From: an uncultured Lachnospiraceae bacterium
Lineage (GTDB): Bacteria; Bacillota; Clostridia; Lachnospirales; Lachnospiraceae
Assembly: GCA_910585075.1 (NCBI GenBank)
Contig: CAJUED010000031.1
Span: 3,862-45,869 of the forward strand
Reading direction: 5' to 3'
Length of the DNA: 42,008 nt
The notes under the pieces were generated by a model. That model worked only from the letters and a program-made list of their open reading frames with translations, was not told the DNA's origin and did no database searches. Of the stretch, positions 30,420 to 38,911 are shown piece after piece. Position 1 is the stretch's first letter; every line of letters starts with the position of its first letter. A program made the position numbers and the translations under genes.

Positions 30420-32016
30420 TTTCTATAACCTTTTTGTCAATTCTCTGAAATAAAATTTCCACCTGGGGAAGCAAATAACCGGCCGAAACAGACTGCTTTT
30501 TCCAGCTGCTGTTTATCCCCAGCCATTTGCATACCTTCTCAGATGAAAATGGTAAAAAGGGAGACAGAAGCACCGCTAAATTGGCGATAATCTGAACGCA
30601 TTGATAAAGGGTATCATCACATGCTTTTTTGTCCCGTGTCCTGGTATTCCAGGGCTGCCGGTTATCAAAAAATTTGTTAGCGCTTCTGACAAAAGCAAAT
30701 ATTTCAGCGATGGCGTCCTTAAAGGCGCCGCCCTCAATTTGCTTGCCGACAGAGATAAAAAGCTCATCTATTTGCCTGTTTATAGACGAATTATCGATCC
30801 CTTCCGGTACAATTCCATCATTATATTTTACAATGAACGCTAAGGAGCGGTTTACGAAATTTCCGTATGCTCCCAGCAGCTCGCCATTATGACTGTAGAC
30901 ATATTCCCTGAAGGAAAAATCCGCATCCTTTTTTTCGGGACCCTTTGCTAAGAAAAAATAGCGAATGGAATCCGCCTCATAATGTGCCAACAAATCCTTA
31001 ACCCAGATGGCATAATTTTGACTGGTGGATATTTTTCTTCCTTCCAAAGTCATATATTCGCTTGATATAATCTGATCCGGCAAATGCCAATTTTCATCAT
31101 TCCCCATCAAAAGTGCAGGCAGTATAATTGTGTGAAAGGGAATGTTATCTTTTCCGTGTACATAATAATGCTTCGCTTCCTTGCCCCAGAGCCGTTGAAA
31201 GTCGTCATCTCTTAAATCGGCAGCCGCTTTACTTGCAGACAAGTATCCCAGCACATTTTCCGCCCAGATATAAATCGTTTTGTTTTCGTAGCCATCTTTG
31301 GGCACCTTGATTCCCCATTCCAAATCTCTGGTCAGGGCCCGGTCCCTTAAGCCGTCCTCTATATATTTATTGGTAAAAGCTATGGCATTTTTCCTCCATT
31401 CGGGATGGCTGTCCACCAGATCCTTGAGCCTGGTCTGCAATTTGCTTATAGCAATGTATAAATGCGTTGAATTTTTAAAGCTGACAGGTTTTCCGCAAAC
31501 TGCGCATACCGGAGTCAGAAGGCTCTCCGGCTCAAGAACGCTGCCACAGGCGTCACATTGATCCCCTCTGGCGTCCTCACCGCATTTTGGACATTTTCCT
31601 GACACAAAACGGTCAGCCAAAAAGATGCTGCAATTTTCACAGTATGCCTGGGGAACCTCTTTTTCGTAAACATAGCTGCCCTCATACAACTTTTTGTGAA
31701 ATTCCCTTACAAATTCTTTGTGCTCCTGAGAGGATGTTTTGGTATACACATCATAACTGAATCCCAGCTTCTCAAAGCAGTTCGTAAATTCTGCATGATA
31801 AAAATCGCTTACCTCCTGTGGCGTTCTGCCTTCTTGCTTTGCGCGAAGGGCTACAGGCGTTCCGTGACAGTCGCTTCCTGACACAAAATACACATTATCC
31901 CCAATGGCTCTGTGGTACCTTGCCAATACATCTCCCGGTAACAATCCTGCTATGTGGCCTATATGCAGTGAGCCATTTGCATATGGCCATGCACCGCCGA
32001 TTAAAATATTTTTCAT
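30382..32016 (-). CDS. metG: Methionyl-tRNA synthetase, no C-terminal tRNA-binding domain
   Basis: 544-aa class I synthetase that charges tRNA-Met with methionine. HIGH is at 18-21 (GSLHIGH). The connective peptide has four CxxC-type knuckles (about 126-175: CENCSIF, CPKCGED, CDACG, CAVCG), which places it with the two-zinc, E. coli/archaeal-like form. The signature loop is KISTS (328-332) instead of KMSKS, so the second Lys is Thr. An anticodon-binding helical domain follows (about 400-510). The dimerising EMAP/Trbp111 domain found in many longer MetRS proteins is absent. The last 12 residues are encoded by a dispersed repeat. ATGAGGTATATTAA precedes the ATG, and a T-box leader controls it. 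It may be a second, horizontally acquired MetRS (inference). Confidence 0.92.
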   Translation of the reverse strand: MKNILIGGAWPYANGSLHIGHIAGLLPGDVLARYHRAIGDNVYFVSGSDCHGTPVALRAKQEGRTPQEVSDFYHAEFTNCFEKLGFSYDVYTKTSSQEHKEFVREFHKKLYEGSYVYEKEVPQAYCENCSIFLADRFVSGKCPKCGEDARGDQCDACGSVLEPESLLTPVCAVCGKPVSFKNSTHLYIAISKLQTRLKDLVDSHPEWRKNAIAFTNKYIEDGLRDRALTRDLEWGIKVPKDGYENKTIYIWAENVLGYLSASKAAADLRDDDFQRLWGKEAKHYYVHGKDNIPFHTIILPALLMGNDENWHLPDQIISSEYMTLEGRKISTSQNYAIWVKDLLAHYEADSIRYFFLAKGPEKKDADFSFREYVYSHNGELLGAYGNFVNRSLAFIVKYNDGIVPEGIDNSSINRQIDELFISVGKQIEGGAFKDAIAEIFAFVRSANKFFDNRQPWNTRTRDKKACDDTLYQCVQIIANLAVLLSPFLPFSSEKVCKWLGINSSWKKQSVSAGYLLPQVEILFQRIDKKVIETSNTATLRESAY

Positions 32017-32112
32017 TTAATATACCTCATTTCCTTAATTAAAGTGATAACTTAATAGTAGACGACATTAGAATTTAGTCTTTACAGTTTCATGCGCATT
32101 TCATTTTCAAAT

Positions 32113-32156
32113 AAAAAAGCCCTCCTCTCTGAAAATTTCTTTTCAGGGACGAGAGC
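32113..32156 (-). terminator. Regulated terminator of the T-box leader
   Basis: On the - strand GCTCTCGTCCCTGAAAA, loop GAAA, then TTTTCAGAGAGGAGGGC and six T. This is a 17-bp stem with a few weak pairs, the terminator form that competes with the antiterminator containing the T-box. Confidence 0.85.
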
Positions 32157-32400
32157 ATATGCTTCGTGTTACCACCCTAAATTCACATACACCTCACGGT
32201 ATACGCCTTATCAACTACGGATGAGAAATGATTCATCGATAGTCTATCACTGTAACGGGTGCACCCGTCGTAGCCTTGGCATAACAGCTTCGGTACGCAG
32301 CTCCGGGACCATTTTCAGCAATTCCTTCTGCGCCTGTTCTCACCTAATCAGACTCTCTGTAGCATATCTAATTACCTACTTTTCCCTTCATAGCCTTTGG
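32113..32400 (-). promoter_or_regulatory. T-box riboswitch of metG
   Basis: The T-box sequence AGGGTGGTAACACG lies at 32165-32178 (- strand), just before the CTCTCGTCCCT terminator arm. Upstream, AGAGAGTCTGATTAGGTGAGAA (about 32340-32360) fits the Stem I AG-bulge/kink-turn region, and GTAG/CTAC close Stem I. The triplet ATG at 32280-32282 is placed on the 3' side of Stem I and could be the Met specifier codon. Uncharged tRNA-Met would pair with the specifier and with the T-box bulge and allow read-through into metG. A consensus promoter ends nine bases upstream of the leader. Confidence 0.88.
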
Positions 32401-32415
32401 TAATACTTGCTGTGA

Positions 32416-32444
32416 ATGATACAATGAATTTATTATTTTGTCAA
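32416..32444 (-). promoter_or_regulatory. Promoter of the metG T-box transcript
   Basis: On the - strand TTGACA (32439-32444) and TATCAT (32416-32421) are 17 bases apart, placing the transcript start right at the base of Stem I. Confidence 0.8.
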
Positions 32445-32456
32445 TGTTTTGTTTTG

Positions 32457-32485
32457 ATGACAAAAAAAAGGTATTGTGTTATAAT
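32457..32485 (+). promoter_or_regulatory. Promoter of the THUMP methyltransferase gene
   Basis: ATGACA (32457-32462) and TATAAT (32480-32485) with a 17-base spacer; TGT precedes the -10. The start would lie about 60 bases before the ATG at 32552. It is back to back with the metG promoter. Confidence 0.75.
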
Positions 32486-32551
32486 ATCCCCGTTGTTTGG
32501 CGGCAGTACTTGCGGCGTTATGTATGATTTGAACGGTAAAGGGAGAAATGT

Positions 32552-33706
32552 ATGAGGCGATACGAACTGATAGCCCCCTGTCACTTTGGGCTGGAAGCTG
32601 TGTTAAAACGTGAGATTATAGATTTAGGATATGATGTGACCAAAGTGGAGGATGGAAGAATCACCTTTGCCGGTGACGGAGAGGCAGTGTGTCGTGCCAA
32701 TATTTTTCTGCGCAGCGCAGAGAGGATTCTGATTAAGATCGGAAGCTTTTATGCCGAAACCTACGAGGAGCTTTTTCAGGGAATCAAGAGCCTTCCGTGG
32801 GAAGAATTTATTCCTGCTGACGGAAAATTCTGGGTGACCAAGGCGGCCAGCGTCAAAAGTAAGCTGTTCAGCCCTTCGGATATTCAGTCTATCGTAAAAA
32901 AAGCTATGGTAGAGCGAATGAAGGAGGTTTACCATATAGAGTGGTTTCAGGAAAGCGGAGCGTCCTTTCCCTTACGGGTATTTTTGATGAAGGATGAGGT
33001 TACGGTGGCTTTGGATACCACAGGAGAATCCCTGCACAAAAGAGGATACCGGAAGCTGACGGCCAGAGCGCCCATTGCGGAGAACCTGGCGGCGGCGCTT
33101 ATCATGCTTACCCCCTGGAAGGGGGACAGGATTTTGGTGGATCCTTTTTGCGGCAGCGGTACCTTTCCCATAGAGGCGGCAATGATGGCAGCCAACATGG
33201 CGCCGGGCATGAACAGAAGCTTTACCGCGAAGGACTGGATTCACCTGATACCGGCCAGAGAGTGGTATGAGGTGACTGAGGAGGCAAGGGAGGAAGTAAT
33301 ACAGGATGTCTGCACAGATATTCAGGGGTACGATATAGACGACGCCATGGTGTCTATTGCCAGAGAAAACGCAAAACTTGCCGGAGTGGAGCATCTGATT
33401 CATTTTCAGAGGCGGGATGTGAGAGATTTAAGCCACAGTAAAAAATACGGATTTATCATCACCAATCCCCCTTATGGCGAGCGGATGGAGGAGAAGCGCA
33501 ACCTTCCGGAGTTATATAGAACAATAGGGGAGCGGTTTAAAGATTTGGATTCCTGGTCTATGTATCTGATTACCGCTTACGAGCAGGCGGAAAGCGCTTT
33601 GGGGCTTAAGGCAGCGAAGAACAGGAAAATTTATAATGGGATGATGAAAACTTATTTCTATCAGTTCCCAGGGCCAAAGCCTCCTAAGAGAAATTTGCAG
33701 GTATAA
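32552..33706 (+). CDS. THUMP-domain class I SAM-dependent RNA methyltransferase (RlmL-like)
   Basis: 384 aa. The N-terminal ferredoxin-like/THUMP region (about 1-160: RYELIAPCHFGLEAVLKREI, VALDTTGESLHKRGYRKLTA) recognises structured RNA. The Rossmann methyltransferase domain has DPFCGSGTFPIEAA (SAM-binding motif I), GYDIDDAMVSIARENAKLAG (acidic loop) and the catalytic NPPY at 305-308. NPPY with THUMP indicates N2-methylguanosine formation, as in RlmL (23S rRNA) or the YpsC/TrmN group. The exact target nucleotide cannot be read from sequence. GGGAGAAATGT precedes the ATG, and a good promoter is present. It is not linked in function to its neighbours as far as I can see. Confidence 0.93.
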   Translation: MRRYELIAPCHFGLEAVLKREIIDLGYDVTKVEDGRITFAGDGEAVCRANIFLRSAERILIKIGSFYAETYEELFQGIKSLPWEEFIPADGKFWVTKAASVKSKLFSPSDIQSIVKKAMVERMKEVYHIEWFQESGASFPLRVFLMKDEVTVALDTTGESLHKRGYRKLTARAPIAENLAAALIMLTPWKGDRILVDPFCGSGTFPIEAAMMAANMAPGMNRSFTAKDWIHLIPAREWYEVTEEAREEVIQDVCTDIQGYDIDDAMVSIARENAKLAGVEHLIHFQRRDVRDLSHSKKYGFIITNPPYGERMEEKRNLPELYRTIGERFKDLDSWSMYLITAYEQAESALGLKAAKNRKIYNGMMKTYFYQFPGPKPPKRNLQV

Positions 33707-33778
33707 CAATCCATACAGGCGGCAAGGCTTTCCGAAAACGATATCGGACTTGCCGGGCTTATGTTGACAGGTGTGAAA

Positions 33779-35128
33779 ATGCGGTTTAGTGTAATGACGA
33801 AGGCGGCCATTGGAAGCGTGCTTTATTCTATGGCGGCCATGGGATTGATTTATTATTTGTCAAGTGATAAAGCAGTTACGATTTCCAACGTAGCCCAGGA
33901 CGAGGTGGCTTATGAGGGCAGCGCCAGGGGCAGGGATTCCGTTTCCACGGAAGCGGTGCCGGGAGTGGGTTCGGTCTCAGATAAAGAAGCGGAAAGAGAA
34001 ATCGATACCATATCGGCGAAAGCATTGGGAACAGAATCAGACAGCGGGTCGGGCGGAGAAAACGAAGGGAAACCGGATACCGTATCAGGCGGAGATTTGA
34101 AGGAAGATGAACAGGTAAAACAGGTAAACGACGGCTCCCAAATGACAGTGACGGAAGAACTGTCAGGGGAAGGTTTTCAGGAGGCGGAAGGAGCCGGGCT
34201 TATATTTGACGTGGAAAATGCCGGTACCAGTTATATGAGGGTTCCTTTGCCTGAAAAATGTAAGGTGGATGACCTGGCCATTGAAAATTATTATATGAAT
34301 CAGGAATTATGCATTCTGGTTCGTGGGGCCGGTCCTGATTTTTATGCGATAAATGCAATTTCCGGCAATCTGGACAGTGTGGAAAAAGGAATCTGTGAGC
34401 CATATGAAGGTGGTGTAAAGCTGCGGTTTTCAGTGTCGGGAATTTTTGAATATCATACGATTTTGGAAAACAATGATTTATATGTAAGCTTCTTAAGTCC
34501 ACGAGAAATTTATGACAAGATAGTGGTGATTGACCCTTCCTGCGGGGGTTCCAATAAAGGAAATCTCAGTAAAAATTCCAATAAAGAAAATTCTAACAAA
34601 GAAAATTCCGATAAAGAAAGCGGGGAAACGGAGCTTGCGGAGAAGGACATTAACCTGCGGATTGCCCAAAAGCTCAAAGAAAAACTTGACAAGACGGATA
34701 TAAAGGTATATTACACCAGAATGGACGATGCGAATCCGGCGGAGGAGGACAGGGCCGGGCTGGCCAACGGGACAAAGGCCGATATGTACATACGCATTCA
34801 GGTGGATGCAAAGGACGACAGCAGTGTTTATGGAGCTACAGCCGTCTATAATGATGATTATTTTATCCCTGGTTTTGGCAATGTGGAGTTGGCGGATGTG
34901 CTGGAGCGGGAGGTAGTGACCAGCATAAAGGGCAAGGCCCTGGGGCTTGAACCGGCAGGGGAGCAGGACTATGCCATCCGCAATATCACCATACCTGCGG
35001 CGGCCGTGAAGGTGGGATGTATTACCAACAGGCAGGAGGCAGGCCTCCTCTCGCGGGAAGAATACCAGGATAAGATTGCGGAGGGTATCTGCAATGCAAT
35101 TCTGAAAGTTTATGAAAATATAGATTGA
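33779..35128 (+). CDS. Membrane-anchored amidase_3-fold protein with degenerate active site
   Basis: 449 aa. A TM segment near residues 7-25 (AAIGSVLYSMAAMGLIYYL) is followed by a long acidic Ser/Gly/Glu-rich linker and then a beta-rich domain (about 140-245). The C-terminal domain has N-acetylmuramoyl-L-alanine amidase fold motifs, but the zinc site is altered. VIDPGHGG reads VIDPSCGG (Cys255), SIHANA reads RIQVDA (Gln341) and the catalytic Glu of VELGFITN is Lys411 (VKVGCITN). Only the Glu of EKDINL remains. A low-complexity Asn/Ser/Lys insert follows the first motif. The protein is probably non-catalytic, perhaps a regulator or a peptidoglycan binder. The start is uncertain: AGGTG precedes the ATG at 33779; the ATG at 33761 has no SD. 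Confidence 0.82.
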   Translation: MRFSVMTKAAIGSVLYSMAAMGLIYYLSSDKAVTISNVAQDEVAYEGSARGRDSVSTEAVPGVGSVSDKEAEREIDTISAKALGTESDSGSGGENEGKPDTVSGGDLKEDEQVKQVNDGSQMTVTEELSGEGFQEAEGAGLIFDVENAGTSYMRVPLPEKCKVDDLAIENYYMNQELCILVRGAGPDFYAINAISGNLDSVEKGICEPYEGGVKLRFSVSGIFEYHTILENNDLYVSFLSPREIYDKIVVIDPSCGGSNKGNLSKNSNKENSNKENSDKESGETELAEKDINLRIAQKLKEKLDKTDIKVYYTRMDDANPAEEDRAGLANGTKADMYIRIQVDAKDDSSVYGATAVYNDDYFIPGFGNVELADVLEREVVTSIKGKALGLEPAGEQDYAIRNITIPAAAVKVGCITNRQEAGLLSREEYQDKIAEGICNAILKVYENID

Positions 35129-35164
35129 AAAAACAGAAATAAATTTCCGGGGTGCCGGCGGTAT
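35120..35164 (+). repeat. Copy C of the dispersed repeat, overlapping the amidase-like stop codon
   Basis: ATATAGATTGAAAAAACAGA, then AATAAATTTCCGGGGTGCCGGCGGTAT. It matches 2512-2555 closely, again begins in the terminal Ile-Asp codons, and here ends at the ribosome site of the next gene, rdgB. Confidence 0.7.
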
Positions 35165-35175
35165 GGAGGATTAGG

Positions 35176-35802
35176 ATGCAGAGAATTATTTTTGCCACAG
35201 GCAATGAAGGGAAAATGAAGGAAATCAGGGAAATTCTATCGGGCTTTACCATAAAGGGAGAACCGGTGGAGGTGCTTTCCATGAAGGAAGCCGATATTCA
35301 GGCGCAGATAGAGGAAAACGGAACCAGTTTTAAAGAAAACGCTATGCTCAAAGCCAAGGCTGTTGCGGACATGGCAAAAGGGGCTATTGTGCTGGCGGAT
35401 GATTCGGGCCTTGAAATAGATTACCTGAATCGGGAACCGGGAATTTATTCGGCCAGATATATGGGGGAGGATACTTCCTACCATGTGAAAAATGGAAATT
35501 TGATTGAGCGGCTTGCAGGAGTACCGGATGAAAAACGGACGGCAAGGTTTATGTGCGCTATTGCATGTGTCCTGCCAAACGGCGAGAGCTTCACGCAGAC
35601 GGCCGCCATAGAGGGCAGGATTGGCTATGAGGAAAAGGGCGGAAATGGTTTTGGCTATGACCCGATTTTCCTGGTGCCGCCTTATGAAAAGAGCGCGGCA
35701 CAGCTGGCCCCTGAGGAGAAAAATGCAATCAGCCACAGAGGAAAGGCTTTGCGGGCAATGCGGGAATATCTGGAAGAATATTTGAACGGGAAAGCTTTGT
35801 GA
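35176..35802 (+). CDS. rdgB: XTP/dITP diphosphatase (RdgB/HAM1)
   Basis: 208-aa cytoplasmic house-cleaning enzyme that hydrolyses dITP, XTP and dITP-like deaminated purine triphosphates to the monophosphates. Family motifs in order: FATGNEGKMKEI (substrate/phosphate binding), LADDSGLEIDYLNREPGIYSARY, GNGFGYDPIF and ISHRGKALR. The length is normal. The ATG at 35176 is chosen because GGAGGA lies five bases before it; a longer frame from 35152 lacks an SD and a family N-terminus. It follows the amidase-like gene by 47 bases and precedes a phosphoesterase gene by about 120 bases. RdgB and YfcE-like genes are often neighbours in Clostridia. Confidence 0.96.
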   Translation: MQRIIFATGNEGKMKEIREILSGFTIKGEPVEVLSMKEADIQAQIEENGTSFKENAMLKAKAVADMAKGAIVLADDSGLEIDYLNREPGIYSARYMGEDTSYHVKNGNLIERLAGVPDEKRTARFMCAIACVLPNGESFTQTAAIEGRIGYEEKGGNGFGYDPIFLVPPYEKSAAQLAPEEKNAISHRGKALRAMREYLEEYLNGKAL

Positions 35803-35920
35803 AAAGGCAGTTGGTGGTAAGCTGAGTATAAGAGAACATATATTGCAGATATTTGCAGTATAAAGAACCGGCTGCGTTGTGGCCAAGACTTTGGTTTTGG
35901 AAAATATGGAGAAGTAATAT

Positions 35921-36400
35921 ATGAAGGTGCTGATTGTCAGCGACACTCATCGGAGAAATGATAATTACATAAAGGTGGTTGAAAGGGTGGCTCCGGTGGA
36001 TATGGTTGTCCACTGCGGGGATATCGAAGGCAGCGAGTATCTGATTGCGGAGAGCGCAGGGTGCCCGGTTCAGATGGTCACGGGAAATAATGATTTTTTT
36101 TCGGATCTTCCCAGAGAAAAGGAATTCCAGATTGGACGGTATAAGGTCTGGCTTACCCACGGGCACAACTACTATGTGTCTATGAGCAATGAAACCATTA
36201 AGCAGGAGGCCAGGATGCGTGGGGTTGATATTGTAATGTATGGACATACCCATAAGCCGGTGGTGGAGATGGAAAGAGACTTGATTGCAGTTAATCCGGG
36301 AAGCCTTACCTATCCGCGTCAGGAAGGACGCAGGCCCTCTTTTGTAATCATGGATTTGGACAGGGCTGGGAAAGCGCATTTTACCATCAATTATCTTTAA
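35921..36400 (+). CDS. YfcE/MJ0936-family metallophosphoesterase
   Basis: 159 aa. A small calcineurin-like phosphodiesterase with the full set of metal-binding motifs: SDTH (7-10), HCGDIEG (31-37), GNND (54-57), THGHN (about 78-82) and GHTHKP (about 106-111). Family members use Mn or Ni ions and cleave phosphodiesters in vitro, but their physiological substrate is not settled. GGAGAAGTAATAT precedes the ATG. It lies downstream of rdgB in the same direction and converges on glgD. Confidence 0.94.
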   Translation: MKVLIVSDTHRRNDNYIKVVERVAPVDMVVHCGDIEGSEYLIAESAGCPVQMVTGNNDFFSDLPREKEFQIGRYKVWLTHGHNYYVSMSNETIKQEARMRGVDIVMYGHTHKPVVEMERDLIAVNPGSLTYPRQEGRRPSFVIMDLDRAGKAHFTINYL

Positions 36401-36402
36401 AA

Positions 36403-36467
36403 ACAAACGCCGTTAAAACGTTTTATTGTAACAAACGCCGTCAGGATGTCTGGTACAAGCGTCGTTA
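36403..36467 (+). repeat. Three short imperfect direct repeats
   Basis: ACAAACGCCGTTA (36403-36415), ACAAACGCCGTCA (36431-36443) and ACAAGCGTCGTTA (36455-36467), spaced 28 and 24 bases, in the spacer between two converging genes. Too short and too few for a CRISPR array. Confidence 0.6.
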
Positions 36468-36470
36468 GAA

Positions 36471-36493
36471 AATGGCCCGCAAAGCGGGCCATT
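36471..36493. terminator. Hairpin between the phosphoesterase gene and glgD
   Basis: AATGGCCCGC (36471-36480), loop AAA, GCGGGCCATT (36484-36493): a perfect 10-bp stem. Being symmetrical and between converging genes, it may end transcripts from both sides. Confidence 0.7.
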
Positions 36494-36566
36494 ACTTATG
36501 CAGGCTGACTCAAAAAGCAAGGCCGGCGTGCACACATTTTTAGTAGTTCATCCTGTGAAAAAGGAT

Positions 36567-37709
36567 TTAAACTTCCTGATACTTGGAGATATAAACAGGG
36601 TGGGTATCCGTCCCTTTCATTTCTTTCCCTGCCGTAATCTTTACATTCTTATCGGTGATGAGGTACTCGATCTCAGCGCCGGGTTCTACAATGGTATCCT
36701 GCATCAGAATACAGTTTTTAACCTTTGCGCCCTTGGCAATCTTTACTCCACGGAAGATAACGCTGTTTTCCACTTCACCTTCAATGATACAACCGTCGGC
36801 TACCATTACATTCTGGATCTTGGAATCCTGGATATAGCGGGTGGGGTTGTCATCACGAATCTTGGTGTAAATGGGGTTGCCTGAGAACAGGGAATCCAGA
36901 TTGTAATCATCCAGAAGTTTCATGTTCTCGTCAAAGTAACTCTTTACGTCACAGATACGCGCAATGTAGTTTTCATATTTGTAGCCCTGTACGTTCAGCT
37001 TGTTCAGCTGAGGCAGCAGGATATCGCGCTCAAAGTATTCTTTTCCGTGAAGGAAGGCTGTGTTGACTAAGTCGATTAACAGCTCTCTCTCAAGAAGGTA
37101 GATATTCATGGAGAAATTCTGGATGCCTTCTTTCTTGGAGTTCACGTAAAGTCTTGTTATACGCCCATCCTCAATATCAAAGGTATAATAAAGGCACTGG
37201 TCGTTGGAGGGAGACTTCCGAAGGGATTCGGGAAGCTCCTGGGAATTGTAAGCTACGGTAACGTCCGCACCGCTTTCCATATGAGCCTTTAACATGGCGT
37301 TGAAATCAAAATTAACTACCGTATTTGTGTCCGCCAGAACAACATATTTTTCTTTCTGGTCTCTTAAGAAGTTTAAAATGCTGGCAAGGCCGGCGATACG
37401 TCCGGTAAAACGCTTGGACTCTTTTTCCGCGTAAGGAGGGAAGATGTTCAGGCCGCCGTTTTTGCGGACAAGATCCCACTCACGACCGGAATCAAGATGA
37501 TCCATCAGGGAATGATAATTGTTGTTTACCATAACGGAAATATTGCTGATACCGCAGTTTGCCATACTGGATAAGATAAAGTCAATCAGGCGGTAACGGC
37601 TGGCAAAAGGGATGGAGGCCATCAGTCGCACATTAACCAGTTCAGGAATCAGCGAGTCGTAACTGTTAGGGAAAATAACGCCAAGTGCACTTGTATTTGA
37701 ATTTAACAT
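36567..37709 (-). CDS. glgD: Glucose-1-phosphate adenylyltransferase-like subunit GlgD
   Basis: 380 aa. GlgD is the regulatory or non-catalytic partner of GlgC in Firmicutes; together they make ADP-glucose for glycogen. It has the nucleotidyltransferase fold followed by a left-handed beta-helix (about 285-370: IQNVMVADGCIIEGEVENSVIF, VKNCILMQDTIVEPGAEI). Unlike GlgC, the GGxGxRL pyrophosphorylase loop is missing: the N-terminus reads LNSNTSALGVIFPNSYDSLI. This is the normal GlgD state. The ATG at 37709 overlaps the glgC stop by seven bases, so the two are translationally coupled. Confidence 0.95.
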   Translation of the reverse strand: MLNSNTSALGVIFPNSYDSLIPELVNVRLMASIPFASRYRLIDFILSSMANCGISNISVMVNNNYHSLMDHLDSGREWDLVRKNGGLNIFPPYAEKESKRFTGRIAGLASILNFLRDQKEKYVVLADTNTVVNFDFNAMLKAHMESGADVTVAYNSQELPESLRKSPSNDQCLYYTFDIEDGRITRLYVNSKKEGIQNFSMNIYLLERELLIDLVNTAFLHGKEYFERDILLPQLNKLNVQGYKYENYIARICDVKSYFDENMKLLDDYNLDSLFSGNPIYTKIRDDNPTRYIQDSKIQNVMVADGCIIEGEVENSVIFRGVKIAKGAKVKNCILMQDTIVEPGAEIEYLITDKNVKITAGKEMKGTDTHPVYISKYQEV

Positions 37710-38911
37710 AGCTCTTCACCACCTTCTACATTTTTATTTACCATGGCATCAGGGCCGATAATAGCATTAGGGCCAACTGTTATGCCTGCACCGATGGTTG
37801 CAACGCCGCCTTCATCGCCGGAAGGCATAGCTCCCACAACGGCATTTTCGCCGATCGTGACATTTTCAGCCACAATACAGTGTTTCACAACGGCACCGCG
37901 CCTGATGATGGATCCACCCATGACAACGGCATCTTCAATTACAGCTCCTTCTTCCACTCTGACGCCTGCGAACAGGATGGAATGCTTTACGGTACCTTTG
38001 ATGCGGCATCCGTCAGTGATCATGGAATTTTCGATTACGGCACCTGCGTTGATCTTGTGTCCGGTCATACCGCTGTTACGGCTGTAAATCTTCCAGTCTT
38101 CGTCAAACAGGTTGATTCCGCTGTGTTCAGGATCGAGAACCTCCATATTTGCTTCCCAGAGAGAAGAAATGGTTCCTACATCCTTCCAATATCCATTAAA
38201 GTGGTAAGCATACATCCTGCGCCTGTCTCTAAGAAGGTTAGGGATGATGTTATTACCAAAGTCATTTGCAGATTTAGGATCCGCTTCGTCTTCTTCCAGA
38301 TACTGTTTTAAGATATCCCAGTTAAAGATGTAAATACCCATAGAAGCCAGGTTGGATTTGGGATTCTTGGGCTTTTCCTGGAACTCTGTAATCTTATCAT
38401 CTTCATCAGCTACCATCAGTCCAAAACGGGGCGCTTCCTCCCAGGGAACTTCCATAACGGCCACGCTGAACTCCGCATTCTTTTCCTTATGGAATTTCAG
38501 GAAATCACTGTAATCCTGCTTGCAGATCTGGTCACCGGAAAGAATGATAACATATTTCGGATCATATCGCTCGATAAACGAAATGTTCTGATAAATTGCG
38601 TTTGCCGTGCCCTTATACCAGTCGGAGCCGTTTGCTTTCTGGTAGGGGGGCAGAACATGTACGCCGCCGTAGAGACGGTCCAGATCCCAGGGCTGGCCGT
38701 TTCCAATGTACTCGTTCAGTACCAGAGGCTGATACTGAGTCAGAATACCTACAGTATCAATTCCTGAATTGACGCAATTAGACAGCGGAAAATCGATGAT
38801 ACGATATTTGCCGCCAAATGGTACTGCTGGTTTTGCAAGCTTCTCGGTGAGGGCATAGAGACGGGAGCCTTGTCCGCCGGCAAGAAGCATTGCAATCATT
38901 TCTTTTGCCAT
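37703..38911 (-). CDS. glgC: Glucose-1-phosphate adenylyltransferase GlgC
   Basis: 402-aa catalytic subunit that converts glucose-1-phosphate and ATP to ADP-glucose, the committed step of glycogen synthesis. The N-terminal loop LAGGQGSRLYALTEKLAKPAVPFGGKYRIIDF carries the nucleotide-binding and allosteric residues. SGDQICKQDYSDF is the metal/catalytic segment, FQEKPKNPKS contacts the sugar phosphate, and a hexapeptide beta-helix occupies about 285-395. AGGAGGATAATGTT lies before the ATG. First gene of glgC-glgD, with a leader of up to 165 bases. Together with the acetyltransferase and alpha-glucosidase genes nearby it points to storage and use of alpha-glucans. Confidence 0.97.
   Translation of the reverse strand: MAKEMIAMLLAGGQGSRLYALTEKLAKPAVPFGGKYRIIDFPLSNCVNSGIDTVGILTQYQPLVLNEYIGNGQPWDLDRLYGGVHVLPPYQKANGSDWYKGTANAIYQNISFIERYDPKYVIILSGDQICKQDYSDFLKFHKEKNAEFSVAVMEVPWEEAPRFGLMVADEDDKITEFQEKPKNPKSNLASMGIYIFNWDILKQYLEEDEADPKSANDFGNNIIPNLLRDRRRMYAYHFNGYWKDVGTISSLWEANMEVLDPEHSGINLFDEDWKIYSRNSGMTGHKINAGAVIENSMITDGCRIKGTVKHSILFAGVRVEEGAVIEDAVVMGGSIIRRGAVVKHCIVAENVTIGENAVVGAMPSGDEGGVATIGAGITVGPNAIIGPDAMVNKNVEGGEELC

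Noticed and set aside
36403..36467. CRISPR array
   Set aside because: Only three imperfect 13-bp units with spacers shorter than 16 bases and no cas genes in the window.
36503..36530. Fifth copy of the palindromic repeat
   Set aside because: GCTGACTC...AAGC..GGC matches part of the repeat but the arms no longer pair and both ends are missing, so I mention it only as a possible relic.
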